Below the pieces are notes generated by a model. It searched no databases. It was not told the DNA's origin and worked only from the letters and a program-made list of their open reading frames with translations. The translations under genes and the position numbers were made by a program. Positions 1-8,075 of a DNA stretch of 64,000 nt are shown piece by piece (within the stretch, counting starts at the first letter, position 1; each line of letters starts with the position of its first letter). The stretch comes from Saccharibacillus sp. O23 (GTDB taxonomy: Bacteria; Bacillota; Bacilli; Paenibacillales; Paenibacillaceae), in assembly GCF_002205895.1 (NCBI RefSeq), contig NZ_NJDE01000007.1, forward strand, positions 248,001 to 312,000. The letters run 5' to 3'.

Positions 1-1
1 T

Positions 2-817
2 CCGGCTTTCGGCGGAATCAATCTGGAAGACATCGGTTCGCCGCGCTGCTTCGAGATCGAACGCAGACTGAACGAAGAACTGGATATTCCGGTATTCCAC
101 GACGATCAGCACGGCACGGCGGTCGTGGTACTGGCGGGACTGCTCAATGCGCTGCGGATCGTCGGCAAAAAGCTGGAGGATGCCAAGATCGTTCTGCTCG
201 GCGTCGGAGCGGCCGGGTCGGCCTGCATCAAGATGATGTTGTCCGCGGGCGCGCGCAACGTGATCGCGGTCGACCGCTGCGGCGCGCTGCACAAAGCGGA
301 AAAATACGATAACGAGATGTGGGATTGGATCGCCGACAACTGCAATCCGAACGGGGAGCAAGGCGAGTTGGAACAGGTGATCGCCGGAGCCGACGTCTTT
401 ATCGGCGTATCGCGTCCGAACCTGCTCACGCTGGATCATATCAAATCGATGGCGCCGGATCCGATCGTGTTCGCCATGGCGAATCCCGATCCGGAGATCG
501 ATCCCGAATTGGCCGAACCGCATGTGCGCGTGCTGGCGACGGGCCGCAGCGATTTCCCGAACCAGATCAACAACGTGCTCTGCTTCCCGGGCATGTTCCG
601 CGGCGCGCTGGACTGCCGCGCCACGACGATCAACGAAGAGATGAAAGTCGCCGCCGCGCAGGCGATCGCGTCCGTCGTCGAAGACGACGAACTGAACGAG
701 CAGTACATCATCCCGAGCGTGTTCAACGACAAAGTCGTCGACCGTATCCGCGACGCGGTGGTCGAAGCCGCGCTGCGTACGGGCGTGGCTCGCCGGACGC
801 CGCCGGAGTTCCGGTAA
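2..817 (+). CDS. NAD(P)-dependent malic enzyme, C-terminal part (5' end outside window)
   Basis: Oxidative decarboxylation of malate to pyruvate in the cytoplasm. The frame is open from base 2 to the TAA at 815-817, leaving about 271 residues; the N-terminus lies before the window. Visible family signatures are the [10 protein letters not shown] segment (about residues 33-42), which belongs to the malic enzyme active site, followed by the Rossmann nucleotide-binding motif GVGAAGSA (about residues 70-77) and a conserved ANPDPE segment. The length fits the C-terminal two thirds of a short (~400-470 aa) bacterial malic enzyme. A strong intrinsic terminator follows the stop. The cofactor preference cannot be read from what is visible. 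Confidence 0.93.
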   Translation, partial: PAFGGINLEDIGSPRCFEIERRLNEELDIPVFHDDQHGTAVVVLAGLLNALRIVGKKLEDAKIVLLGVGAAGSACIKMMLSAGARNVIAVDRCGALHKAEKYDNEMWDWIADNCNPNGEQGELEQVIAGADVFIGVSRPNLLTLDHIKSMAPDPIVFAMANPDPEIDPELAEPHVRVLATGRSDFPNQINNVLCFPGMFRGALDCRATTINEEMKVAAAQAIASVVEDDELNEQYIIPSVFNDKVVDRIRDAVVEAALRTGVARRTPPEFR

Positions 818-853
818 GCGGGAGAACGCGGCTTGAACGGCGTCCTGATCGAA

Positions 854-890
854 GGCTTCAAACCGGTTATAGCGGTTTGAAGCCTTTTTT
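854..890 (+). terminator. Intrinsic terminator after malic enzyme
   Basis: A perfect 12-bp stem (854-865 with 873-884) and a 7-nt loop are followed directly by a run of six T. It sits 37 bases after the malic enzyme stop. Confidence 0.9.
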
Positions 891-960
891 GTGCAAGCTT
901 TGCGTGAAGGAGTTTCGGAAATACAAACAGGTTCGCTCGCTTCGGGGGTCAAGTCGCGGC

Positions 961-1155
961 CTAACGGAACGAGCCGACGCTTAAACGCCCGAATCGGCCG
1001 TTCTGCCGTTCTAACGGAACGAGCGGACGCTTAGCGCGGAAATCGGCGTCTTTTTCCGGCATTCGGGCAGGAAACCGACGGCTAAGCGTCGTCTCGTTCC
1101 GTTAGAAAAGAAACGGAGTCCGAAAAGGCCTTCTAACGGATCTGCGTTCCTTTAG
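961..1155. repeat. Composite intergenic repeat, copy I (four ~24-bp motifs)
   Basis: Four copies of a motif running from CTAACGGA to CGCTTAG lie at 961-984, 1011-1034, 1082-1105 (inverted) and 1133-1155 (diverged). Starts are 50, 71 and 51 bp apart. The central 47-bp spacer (1035-1081) is recognisably similar to the 47-bp spacer of the element at 17518-17711, and so are the outer spacers. The two loci are therefore copies of one ~195-bp unit. No ORF, transposase or flanking duplication was seen. It fills the gap between the malic enzyme terminator and cutC. Confidence 0.8.
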
Positions 1156-1359
1156 AGGTTCGCCCGCTGCTTTTCGCTCGTGCGCCTTCGCATTCGCGGG
1201 CCGCATGCGCTACAATGGACGCGAAAAGCCGCTTCGCGGAACGTACCCGAAGAGTCTGCGAAGCGGGAAAGAAGCCATTCAAATCCGCAGTCCGAAAAGG
1301 CAGGCGCTGCGAAGTGCGGAAAGCGCAGTCTGCCCGATCGGCAGCAAGGAGGAATAACG

Positions 1360-2067
1360 ATGCTGCTTGAAGTGATCGCCTGCACGCCGGAGGATGCCGC
1401 GGCAGCGGAAAGGGGAGGCGCGGACCGGATCGAGTGGATCGCCGATCCGCGGTCCGGCGGCGTAACGCCGGACCTGTCCCGCGCGGCGGAGATGCGCCGC
1501 GCCGTGCAAGTGCCGATCCGCGTCATGGTCCGGACGCGGGGAGGCGGGTTCGTCTACAGCGAAGACGAACAAGAGCAGATGCGGCGGGATATCCGCCGCA
1601 TCGCGGCCGCAGGCGGACTCGACGTCGTGACCGGCGCTTTGACGCCGGAAGGGACGGTCGACCAGTCCGCGCTGGCCGGACTGCTGAACGCGGGGCCGGG
1701 CCTCGCGTTCACGTTTCACCGCGCGTTCGACGAGGCCGTCGACCTCTCGCGCGCGCTTGAAGTGCTGTCCGTCTATCCGCAGGTGACGGACGTACTGACC
1801 TCGGGCGGAGCGCCGGGCGCGCCCGAAGGAGCCGAACTGCTCGCGGAGCTGCTGCGCCGCTCCCGGCAGACCGGGGCGCCGCCGCGGATTCTCGCCGGCG
1901 CGGGCCTGACGGCGGAGAACCTGCGTCCGTTTCTGGACGCGACCGGCGCGGACCGTATGCATATCGGTTCCGCCGCCCGGTTCGGCGGCGACCCGCTGGC
2001 GCCGGTCGATCCCGAGCGGGTGCGGCGCATCCGCCGGATCATGGAGGAATGGTCGGCGGGGCGATAG
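1360..2067 (+). CDS. cutC: CutC-family protein (copper homeostasis family)
   Basis: A 235-aa TIM-barrel protein of the CutC family, a cytoplasmic family historically linked to copper homeostasis but with uncertain biochemical function. Visible family features are the N-terminal LEVIACTPEDA segment, an RTRGGGFVYS motif near residues 58-67, TFHRAFDEA near residue 120 and a C-terminal RMHIGSAARFGG phosphate-loop-like segment. The frame is open further upstream, to 1180, but the start at 1360 is preferred because AAGGAGG lies 7 bases before it and family homology begins there. It appears monocistronic, with repeat regions on both sides. Confidence 0.88.
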   Translation: MLLEVIACTPEDAAAAERGGADRIEWIADPRSGGVTPDLSRAAEMRRAVQVPIRVMVRTRGGGFVYSEDEQEQMRRDIRRIAAAGGLDVVTGALTPEGTVDQSALAGLLNAGPGLAFTFHRAFDEAVDLSRALEVLSVYPQVTDVLTSGGAPGAPEGAELLAELLRRSRQTGAPPRILAGAGLTAENLRPFLDATGADRMHIGSAARFGGDPLAPVDPERVRRIRRIMEEWSAGR

Positions 2068-2164
2068 CGCCGCCAATCCCTAGCAGTTGCGAAGCGGAGC
2101 GGAGCGGCATTTTTCGCCGCCCCGCTTTTTTGCTTGGAACAGAAAATGCGGAATCGCGAAATTC

Positions 2165-2347
2165 GTGCAAAAAGTCAACATTTAGCGCCGAAAATGCGAT
2201 TAGAAAAAGAAAAGTGCGCAAAAAGTCAACAATTTCGAGATTTTCGAGCAAAAATCAGGCCAAATCAAAGAAAATGCTGACTAAAAGTCAACATTTGCAA
2301 TAAAAACGGTAAATTCACGATGAAAAGTGAGCAAAAAGTCAACATTC
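2165..2347. repeat. Array of four direct repeats (AAAAAGTCAACATTT core)
   Basis: The core AAAAAGTCAACATTT, with minor variation, occurs at about 2169-2183, 2220-2235, 2282-2296 and 2333-2347, all in the same orientation. Starts are 51, 62 and 51 bp apart. The spacers are A-rich on this strand and the array is clearly lower in GC than its surroundings. No ORF fits. The repeat-to-spacer proportions and lack of cas genes argue against CRISPR. Confidence 0.75.
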
Positions 2348-2639
2348 GTAGGAGCGGCCGCGCGATGACGATCAATAGGCGCAAACTATCATGATTCGCA
2401 GCTTCGGTCGATTGTATAGTCACGCCTCGGCGAAGAAAGATGTGCAAAAGCTCGATATCCGCAGTATCCCGACCGCACGCCGATGACTCGATAGGCGAAA
2501 AAATCCGCCTCTCGCCGCGGTCTGTCGCGCAGCTGCGACCCCATACACTCATGTACACGGCAATCCGCCATTCGCTGCTTGATGCTCAGCGAATTCCTCG
2601 ATCCGCGCTATACCGACGCTCACCCGTCCGCCTCAAACC

Positions 2640-2911
2640 TGAATTCTCCCGCATCAAACTGCGCCGATCAAATCCGCCTTTCTCCCTCGCCGAAGTCGCT
2701 CTTTTCCGCCCGCTTCAATCCACCTTTGTCCTTCCCAAAACATACTCTTTCCCACTCCCTGCAACCCGCCTTTCCTCTCGACAAGCCGCGCTTCTTCGTC
2801 GGCTGCCAGCGCTCTTGTTCGACGTACCCAAACGCTCCTCTCCCTGCGCCGATCCCATCATCCCCTCTGCCTCGGCCTCGCCTATCGTTCCTCCTTTTCC
2901 CGAAAAAACGC
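2640..2911. other. Gene-free stretch with strong pyrimidine bias
   Basis: No credible gene was found between the repeat array and the ABC exporter promoter (2348-2911). From about 2640 to 2900 the plus strand is markedly pyrimidine-rich, with long runs dominated by C and T. Open frames here lack ribosome binding sites and resemble no known protein. It may be a long untranslated or decayed region. Confidence 0.4.
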
Positions 2912-2941
2912 TTGCATTCCTCGATTCGTTTTTGATATATT
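2912..2941 (+). promoter_or_regulatory. Predicted sigma-A promoter of the ABC-2 exporter operon
   Basis: A -35 box TTGCAT (2912-2917) and a -10 box TATATT (2936-2941) are separated by 18 bp and lie 75 bp upstream of the first permease start. Confidence 0.55.
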
Positions 2942-3016
2942 AGTGACCTTCTCTTTTTTCTCACCTTGTCTGAAGTGGACGTCTACCGTCAACACAAAGC
3001 TTATCGGAGGTGTAAC

Positions 3017-3817
3017 ATGATTTCTTTCAGGAGCAATACCCGGCTTTATTCGGCGCTGGCTGCCAAAGCCTACGCCCGCAACATCCAGTACAGAGGCTCG
3101 CATCTGCTGCATAACTTCGCGAGCGCCGCTTTCGGTTATCTGTACGCCTGCATCTGGATCGGGCTCGGCCGCGATCATTCGCTCGGCGAATACGGCACGC
3201 ACGGCATGATGCAGTACATCACCTTCACCCAGACGTCGCTCTGGGTCGCCAGCTTCACCACGGTCGGACTCGGCATTCCCCAATCGGTCCGCACCGGCCA
3301 GATCGCGCTCGACCTGATGCGTCCGGTGCATCTGTTCGCGCATCTGGCAGCCAAGGAATGGGGGCAGATCGCTTACCAATTCCTGTACAAGTCGATCCCC
3401 ATCTATCTGGTCATGCTGCTCGCGCTCGGACTGACTCCCGTCGACGGCGGACGCACGCTGCCGATCGCGCTGCTGGCGCTGGCGGGCTCGGCGTACATGG
3501 GCATCTGCATCGGCTACATGATCGGGGTCAGCGCGCTGTGGACGACGGAATCGTCTTGGCTGCATTGGGGCAATCAGGCATTGATGAATCTGCTCGCCGG
3601 ATTCTTCATCCCTCTGCAATGGCTGCCGGGCTGGCTTCAGCAGATCGCGTGGGCGTCTCCGTACCCGTTCATGCTCTATGCGCCGACGCAGTTCTATCTG
3701 GGCAAAGGAAATCCGCTCGCGCTGCTCGGAACGCTGGCGTGGTGCGTCGCGCTGACGATCCTGTGCCTGCTGCTCACGCGCGTCATGCGGCGCAAGGTGG
3801 AGGTGCAGGGCGGATGA
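3017..3817 (+). CDS. ABC-2 type exporter permease (first of two)
   Basis: A 266-aa integral membrane protein with about six hydrophobic segments and no signal peptide. It resembles the ABC2_membrane_6 (former DUF990) family, where two permeases and one ATPase form an exporter for hydrophobic or cationic compounds. The start was set at 3017 because GGAGG lies 6 bases upstream and the earlier in-frame codons lack a ribosome binding site. Its stop overlaps the next gene's ATG (ATGA), so the two are translationally coupled. The substrate is unknown. Confidence 0.8.
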   Translation: MISFRSNTRLYSALAAKAYARNIQYRGSHLLHNFASAAFGYLYACIWIGLGRDHSLGEYGTHGMMQYITFTQTSLWVASFTTVGLGIPQSVRTGQIALDLMRPVHLFAHLAAKEWGQIAYQFLYKSIPIYLVMLLALGLTPVDGGRTLPIALLALAGSAYMGICIGYMIGVSALWTTESSWLHWGNQALMNLLAGFFIPLQWLPGWLQQIAWASPYPFMLYAPTQFYLGKGNPLALLGTLAWCVALTILCLLLTRVMRRKVEVQGG

Positions 3818-4662
3818 ACGAACAAACTTACGAATCGGCGCGGACGTCCGTCGATCGGCGAAAAAGATTTCGGAATTACATAAAGCTCTACGTCCTCCTG
3901 ATCCGCACCAGTATTCGCAGCCGGATGCAGTATCGGTTCAATTTCGCTTTCGGCACGGTGTTGGCGGCGATCATTCAGCTGTCCGAATTCCTCATGGTCG
4001 CGATCGTGCTGGCGAAATTCGGCGCGGTGCGAGGCTGGACGATGTACGAGGTCGGGTATCTGTTCGCGGTCATGACGCTGGCGAAGACCGTCTATCGCAC
4101 GTTCGGCAACGAAGTGCATAATCTGGAGCGCTATCTGGTCGAAGGCGAGCTGGACCAACTGCTGACCAAGCCGCTTCCGGTGCTGCTGTCGCTGATGCCG
4201 CGCGGTTTCCGGCTGATGCCGGGCGAGCTTCTGCAAGCCGGAGCGATCCTGACTTGGGCGATAGGCGCGATGCTGCGCAGCGGTCAGATCTCGTGGTGGG
4301 CGATTCCTCAGACGCTGTTTGCGGCGCTGACCGGCGGCATTCTGCTGTTCGCGATCGGGATGGCGACGGCGACCTGCGGGTTCTGGACCACGCGGATCTC
4401 CATGCTGCAAAACATGACCGAAGACGCGGCGCAGACGGCGGCGCGTTATCCGCTGACGCTGTACCCGGGCTGGATGTCGGCTCTGATGCTGACGGCGATC
4501 CCGGTCGGATTGGTCAGCTACGTGCCGGCGCTCTACATTCTGCGAGGCGAACTCGGCGCATGGGTGTTTCCGCTGCTCGCCGTCGCATCCGCGGCGGCGG
4601 TGCTGCTGGCGCTGGCGTTCTGGCGGTTCGGGATCAGCAAATACCAGAGTACGGGAAGCTGA
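3814..4662 (+). CDS. ABC-2 type exporter permease (second)
   Basis: A 282-aa membrane protein with a basic N-terminus (about 35 residues) followed by about six transmembrane segments. It belongs to the same ABC2_membrane_6-like family as the preceding gene. Family-like features are the NEVHNLERYLVEGELDQLL stretch and the cytoplasmic PLPVL segment. It starts within the stop of the upstream permease (4-bp overlap) and ends 15 bp before the ATPase gene, making a permease-permease-ATPase operon. The two permeases presumably form a heterodimeric channel, as known for this exporter type. Confidence 0.8.
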   Translation: MNEQTYESARTSVDRRKRFRNYIKLYVLLIRTSIRSRMQYRFNFAFGTVLAAIIQLSEFLMVAIVLAKFGAVRGWTMYEVGYLFAVMTLAKTVYRTFGNEVHNLERYLVEGELDQLLTKPLPVLLSLMPRGFRLMPGELLQAGAILTWAIGAMLRSGQISWWAIPQTLFAALTGGILLFAIGMATATCGFWTTRISMLQNMTEDAAQTAARYPLTLYPGWMSALMLTAIPVGLVSYVPALYILRGELGAWVFPLLAVASAAAVLLALAFWRFGISKYQSTGS

Positions 4663-4677
4663 GAGGAGCATACGAAT

Positions 4678-5805
4678 ATGAGCGTAATCGCAGAGAGCAA
4701 GGTAGCGATCGAAGCGGTCGGCCTGTGCAAACAATTCAAGACGCCGGTGGTGGCGGAAGGCCGGTTCGCGGGCATCCGTTCGCTGTTCTCGCGTCGATAT
4801 ATCGTCAAAGAAGCGGTGCAGGACATCGGATTCACGGTGGAAAAAGGAGACTTCGTCGGCTACATCGGTCCCAACGGGGCCGGCAAATCGACGACGATCA
4901 AGATGCTGACCGGCATCCTGCACCCGTCTTCGGGCAGCGTCAAACTGGCGGGCATCGACCCGCATCGGGATCGGACGAGATGCGCGTCGAGGCTCGGCGT
5001 GGTGTTCGGCCAGCGGAGCCAGCTGTGGTGGGATCTTCCGGTCAAAGATTCGTACGATATCCTGGCGCATATGTACGGGGTGGAAGACGAAGACAAACGC
5101 CGGCGTCTGGCGCAGTTCGACGAACTGCTGTCGCTGGGCGAGTTCTGGGACACGCCGGTGCGCAAGCTGTCGCTCGGACAGCGGATGCGGGCCGATATCG
5201 CGGCCGCGATGCTGCACGATCCCGAGCTGCTCTTTCTCGACGAGCCGACGATCGGGTTGGACGTGAACGCCAAGCGCAATATCCGAGGATTCCTCAAAAC
5301 GTTGAACGAAGAATTCGGCAAAACGATCCTGCTCACCACGCACGATATGGACGATATCGAGCAGTTATGCCGCCGCGTGATGGTGATCGGCGGCGGACAA
5401 TTGACCTACGACGGCACGATCGAAGGGCTGCGGCGGGAGATCGGGCTGCCGACGGAGATCAAGGTCACGTATCAAAGCGGCTACGAGCTGCCGGACGAGC
5501 GGAACGCGGAAGATGCGGCGCAGGATCCGACCGATCTGTCCATCAGGGTTGACGAGGCAGGGCCAGCCGACGCTGCCGGAGGAAATTCGCCGAGCCTGCC
5601 GTCGGCATCCGGCTTTGCCGGCCAAGCGCGGCTTCCGCGAATGCGGATCTTGTCGCGCGGCGAGCGCACATTGACGGTCGAGGTCAACCGGCAGGAAGTC
5701 CGCACGATGGACGCGCTGCGCGAACTGGGCCGTTGGGGCGAGATCGACGACGTGGAGATGCGCGAGCCGGATTTCGAAGAGATCATTCGGCGGGTGTACG
5801 GGTAA
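4678..5805 (+). CDS. ABC exporter ATP-binding protein
   Basis: A 375-aa cytoplasmic ATPase that energises the two preceding permeases. Walker A is GPNGAGKST at residues 64-72. The signature is LSLGQ at 164-168, differing from canonical LSGGQ by Leu for Gly. Walker B LLFLDEP (184-190) ends with the catalytic Glu189, and the H-loop lies in LLTTHDMDD. An accessory C-terminal domain of roughly 110 residues follows the ABC domain. It contains a Gly/Ser/Ala/Pro-rich insertion at about 280-320, unusual for this family and probably a flexible linker. The ribosome binding site is GAGGAGC. Last gene of the operon. Confidence 0.88.
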   Translation: MSVIAESKVAIEAVGLCKQFKTPVVAEGRFAGIRSLFSRRYIVKEAVQDIGFTVEKGDFVGYIGPNGAGKSTTIKMLTGILHPSSGSVKLAGIDPHRDRTRCASRLGVVFGQRSQLWWDLPVKDSYDILAHMYGVEDEDKRRRLAQFDELLSLGEFWDTPVRKLSLGQRMRADIAAAMLHDPELLFLDEPTIGLDVNAKRNIRGFLKTLNEEFGKTILLTTHDMDDIEQLCRRVMVIGGGQLTYDGTIEGLRREIGLPTEIKVTYQSGYELPDERNAEDAAQDPTDLSIRVDEAGPADAAGGNSPSLPSASGFAGQARLPRMRILSRGERTLTVEVNRQEVRTMDALRELGRWGEIDDVEMREPDFEEIIRRVYG

Positions 5806-5847
5806 GAAGCGGAGAGAAGCCGTTCCGTTGGCAGCGGATAGCGGAAA

Positions 5848-5879
5848 AAGAGCCGACAGCTTAGGTGCTGTCGGCTCTT
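5848..5879. terminator. Bidirectional intrinsic terminator
   Basis: A perfect 13-bp stem (5848-5860 with 5867-5879) with a 6-nt loop lies between convergent genes. The minus strand has a clear T tract after the stem, so it best serves the leftward gene ending at 5892 while also closing the exporter operon. Confidence 0.85.
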
Positions 5880-5891
5880 GCCGTGCTCGGA

Positions 5892-7259
5892 TCAAGCTTG
5901 TCCAGCCGAGGAATCGGCATCGGAGAGTCTAAACGCCGACAAACGCCCGTCCGCCTGCAAGTCGATAAACAGCTTCGCTGCCGGATGATAAACGGCATCG
6001 TGAAATTCGATCTCCGTGACCGGGTACGGCGCGGAATCGGGAACCTCATGGGCCTCGGAATTCGAAAAAGCCGTTTCGGAAGCCGGTTCCGGACGAGCAT
6101 CGGCAAGATCTACGGGAGCAGCTTCCGAAGCCCGCAGATTCCAGACATGCAGCGGCACGCCGCGGCCCCAGAAGAACAGCCGATTTTCGGAGAACGCCAT
6201 GCCGCCGAGCGGATAAGGGAAACATTCCCAACTCGGCACGAAAGCCGTAGACAGCAGATAAAGCGGAACATCTCTCGCGACGCGGGAGACCGAGCCGGTA
6301 CGCGCGTTATGGATAACGATCACGGGCTTAGATTCGATCTCCGCATAGTCTTCCGGATCGAGCAGATCCGTATCGATTCTGCCCCAGGCCGCAAGCCGTT
6401 CGTTATCGATCCACGCGGCCGGAAGATCCCAATCTTCGCTCTGGAAAAAATGCTTCAACGATTCCCCGTTTTCCGAAGCCCACGGATCGTTCAACCATTC
6501 CCGCAGCGACCAAGCGCCGATCAGGCCGACGGGCTGCCAGACCCAACCGGTATCGGCGATTCGGCTGCCGTCCGGCGACGTCAGCAGACCGCCGTGAAAA
6601 TAATTCAGCTCCGGCAGCGGCGGAATGCCGGATTCGCCGACGTCGGCCTGAGCGTCCGATACCGTCGTTTCGGCTTCTTCAGGCCCGGTCGCTTCGACGA
6701 GATTATCGAATTCGGCCGCTTCGACAGATTCGTCGCTTTCGCCCGCTTCGTCGCGCCCCGGAAACGCCCGCTCGGCAAGCGGGCGAAGCGAAGGCAGCTC
6801 GGTCAATTCGACCCGATTCCAATCGGAACCGTGAATCAACAGCGTTCGATCGTCCAATTCGGCAAAGGCCAGCGGGAAGCGGCTTTTGTCCGTGTAATAA
6901 TCGCCGCGATCGAGCTTCAAGATTTTTTCGGCTCGCGCACCCGGAGCGTCCGCCGAATCGGGCAGAGCGAATACGACCGCATATCGGCCGTATCTATTCG
7001 ATACCGCCGCATAACGTCCGCGGACATCCGTGACGATCTGAATCGGCTTGAGCGGATCGAACTCGGGGATATGCAGCGCCGATAAGATCTGTATTTCGCC
7101 CGGCAGCGGCGACACCCGTACAAGCTCCGACCGATCATTGACGGCGAGCAGCCCGCAGGACGCGTAAGACGTCGCGTCTTGTTCGGCAAGCGGGTGTATA
7201 GCGGTGATCCGGCCGGCCGAAGAAGGCAAGGAGGGAAGAGGAACAACAACCAGCGGCAT
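5892..7259 (-). CDS. Unrecognised protein with an acidic low-complexity insert
   Basis: I do not recognise this 455-aa protein. It has no signal peptide or transmembrane helix. The N-terminal half reads like short beta strands (segments such as GLLAVNDRSELVRVS and AAVSNRYGRYAVV), giving a beta-propeller-like impression. Around residues 165-215 there is a strongly acidic Glu/Asp/Ala-rich stretch, and a second low-complexity Ala/Pro/Glu stretch lies near residues 395-420. An ATG at 7289 is also in frame. The start at 7259 is chosen because AAGAGG precedes it at about 9 bases and the upstream ATG has no ribosome binding site. The beta-propeller idea is inference only. Confidence 0.65.
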   Translation of the reverse strand: MPLVVVPLPSLPSSAGRITAIHPLAEQDATSYASCGLLAVNDRSELVRVSPLPGEIQILSALHIPEFDPLKPIQIVTDVRGRYAAVSNRYGRYAVVFALPDSADAPGARAEKILKLDRGDYYTDKSRFPLAFAELDDRTLLIHGSDWNRVELTELPSLRPLAERAFPGRDEAGESDESVEAAEFDNLVEATGPEEAETTVSDAQADVGESGIPPLPELNYFHGGLLTSPDGSRIADTGWVWQPVGLIGAWSLREWLNDPWASENGESLKHFFQSEDWDLPAAWIDNERLAAWGRIDTDLLDPEDYAEIESKPVIVIHNARTGSVSRVARDVPLYLLSTAFVPSWECFPYPLGGMAFSENRLFFWGRGVPLHVWNLRASEAAPVDLADARPEPASETAFSNSEAHEVPDSAPYPVTEIEFHDAVYHPAAKLFIDLQADGRLSAFRLSDADSSAGQA

Positions 7260-7353
7260 CGTCAACAGCCTCTTTTCTATAAGTAACATTCGGTTTCGAT
7301 GATAGCTGCGTCAAACGTATGCCTGACTCGCAAGGATCATCGAAGAGAAGCTG

Positions 7354-7387
7354 AGCGGATCGCGATCTTCTCCGATCGCGGTCCGCT
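7354..7387 (-). terminator. Hairpin directly after the HD hydrolase stop
   Basis: A 14-bp stem with one G-T pair (7354-7367 with 7374-7387) and a 6-nt loop abuts the stop codon of the leftward gene. The following bases on the minus strand are not T-rich, so termination strength is uncertain. Confidence 0.5.
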
Positions 7388-7843
7388 TTATTCTTCAGCG
7401 TTTGCGTGAGTCTCCTCGTCGTCGTGGGAGAGCAGCGTATCCAGCGCCCGGCTGTATTTGGCCAGCCGCTTTTGATCTTTCTCCGACGGCTTTTTGATGC
7501 GGGTCAGGTCCATATTGTCCTGAAGATCCAGAATCTTGACTCTTGAAGCCAATCGGTTTTTTTTGATCCGCAGGATGAACTCGTGATACGTCTCGTCGTC
7601 GCGCCGCGACAGGCGGTCGACGGCTTCGACGATCTCGTTCGAGAACCCGTCGCGGCGCAGATCGTCGAGCGTCAGATCGGTATCTTCGATCGTGTCGTGC
7701 AGCACGGCGACGATCTGTTCTTCTTCGGTCAAGGCTTTGAGCATCAGACGAAGCGGATGGAAGATGTAAGGACGGCCGCCTTTGTCGGTCTGGCCTTCGT
7801 GATACTGCGCGGCGAGAGCGATGGCTCTGGCAAGCGTGGACAT
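7388..7843 (-). CDS. HD-domain phosphohydrolase, (p)ppGpp hydrolase-like
   Basis: A 151-aa cytoplasmic protein consisting of one HD domain, similar to the hydrolase half of RelA/SpoT proteins and small Mesh1-type hydrolases. His15, the FHP segment with His29, the HDTIEDT motif (His49-Asp50) and a later DLQDNMD segment match the metal-binding and catalytic pattern of that family. There is no synthetase domain or TGS/ACT region. Start 7843 has a good GAAGGAGG ribosome binding site; an in-frame ATG at 7876 does not. Hydrolysis of (p)ppGpp is the family-based guess, but other nucleotide substrates are possible. Confidence 0.8.
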   Translation of the reverse strand: MSTLARAIALAAQYHEGQTDKGGRPYIFHPLRLMLKALTEEEQIVAVLHDTIEDTDLTLDDLRRDGFSNEIVEAVDRLSRRDDETYHEFILRIKKNRLASRVKILDLQDNMDLTRIKKPSEKDQKRLAKYSRALDTLLSHDDEETHANAEE

Positions 7844-8075
7844 GGGAATTCCTCCTTCAACGATGAATGGATGCATAGAGCGGCAATCGAACCTGCCCGC
7901 TGCCTATCGATTCGAACGACAAGAAAGCCGTCCCGGCTCGCGGCAGGGACGGCCTTCTGAAGTTATTACCCGATCCGGCACCGTTAAGTTTCGTTTTCGA
8001 GTTTTCGCGCCCGGATTTTCGTACCCGGCGCGGCTTCCGAATCTTGTGCTTAAGCTTCGACGTACAAGCAGGGCT

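Noticed and set aside
2165..2347. CRISPR array
   Set aside because: Only four short, imperfect repeats of about 15 bp with A-rich spacers of unequal length, and no cas gene nearby.
2440..2943. Open frames in the pyrimidine-rich spacer
   Set aside because: No ribosome binding site, no recognisable domain, and Ser/Pro/Arg-rich composition set by the base bias.
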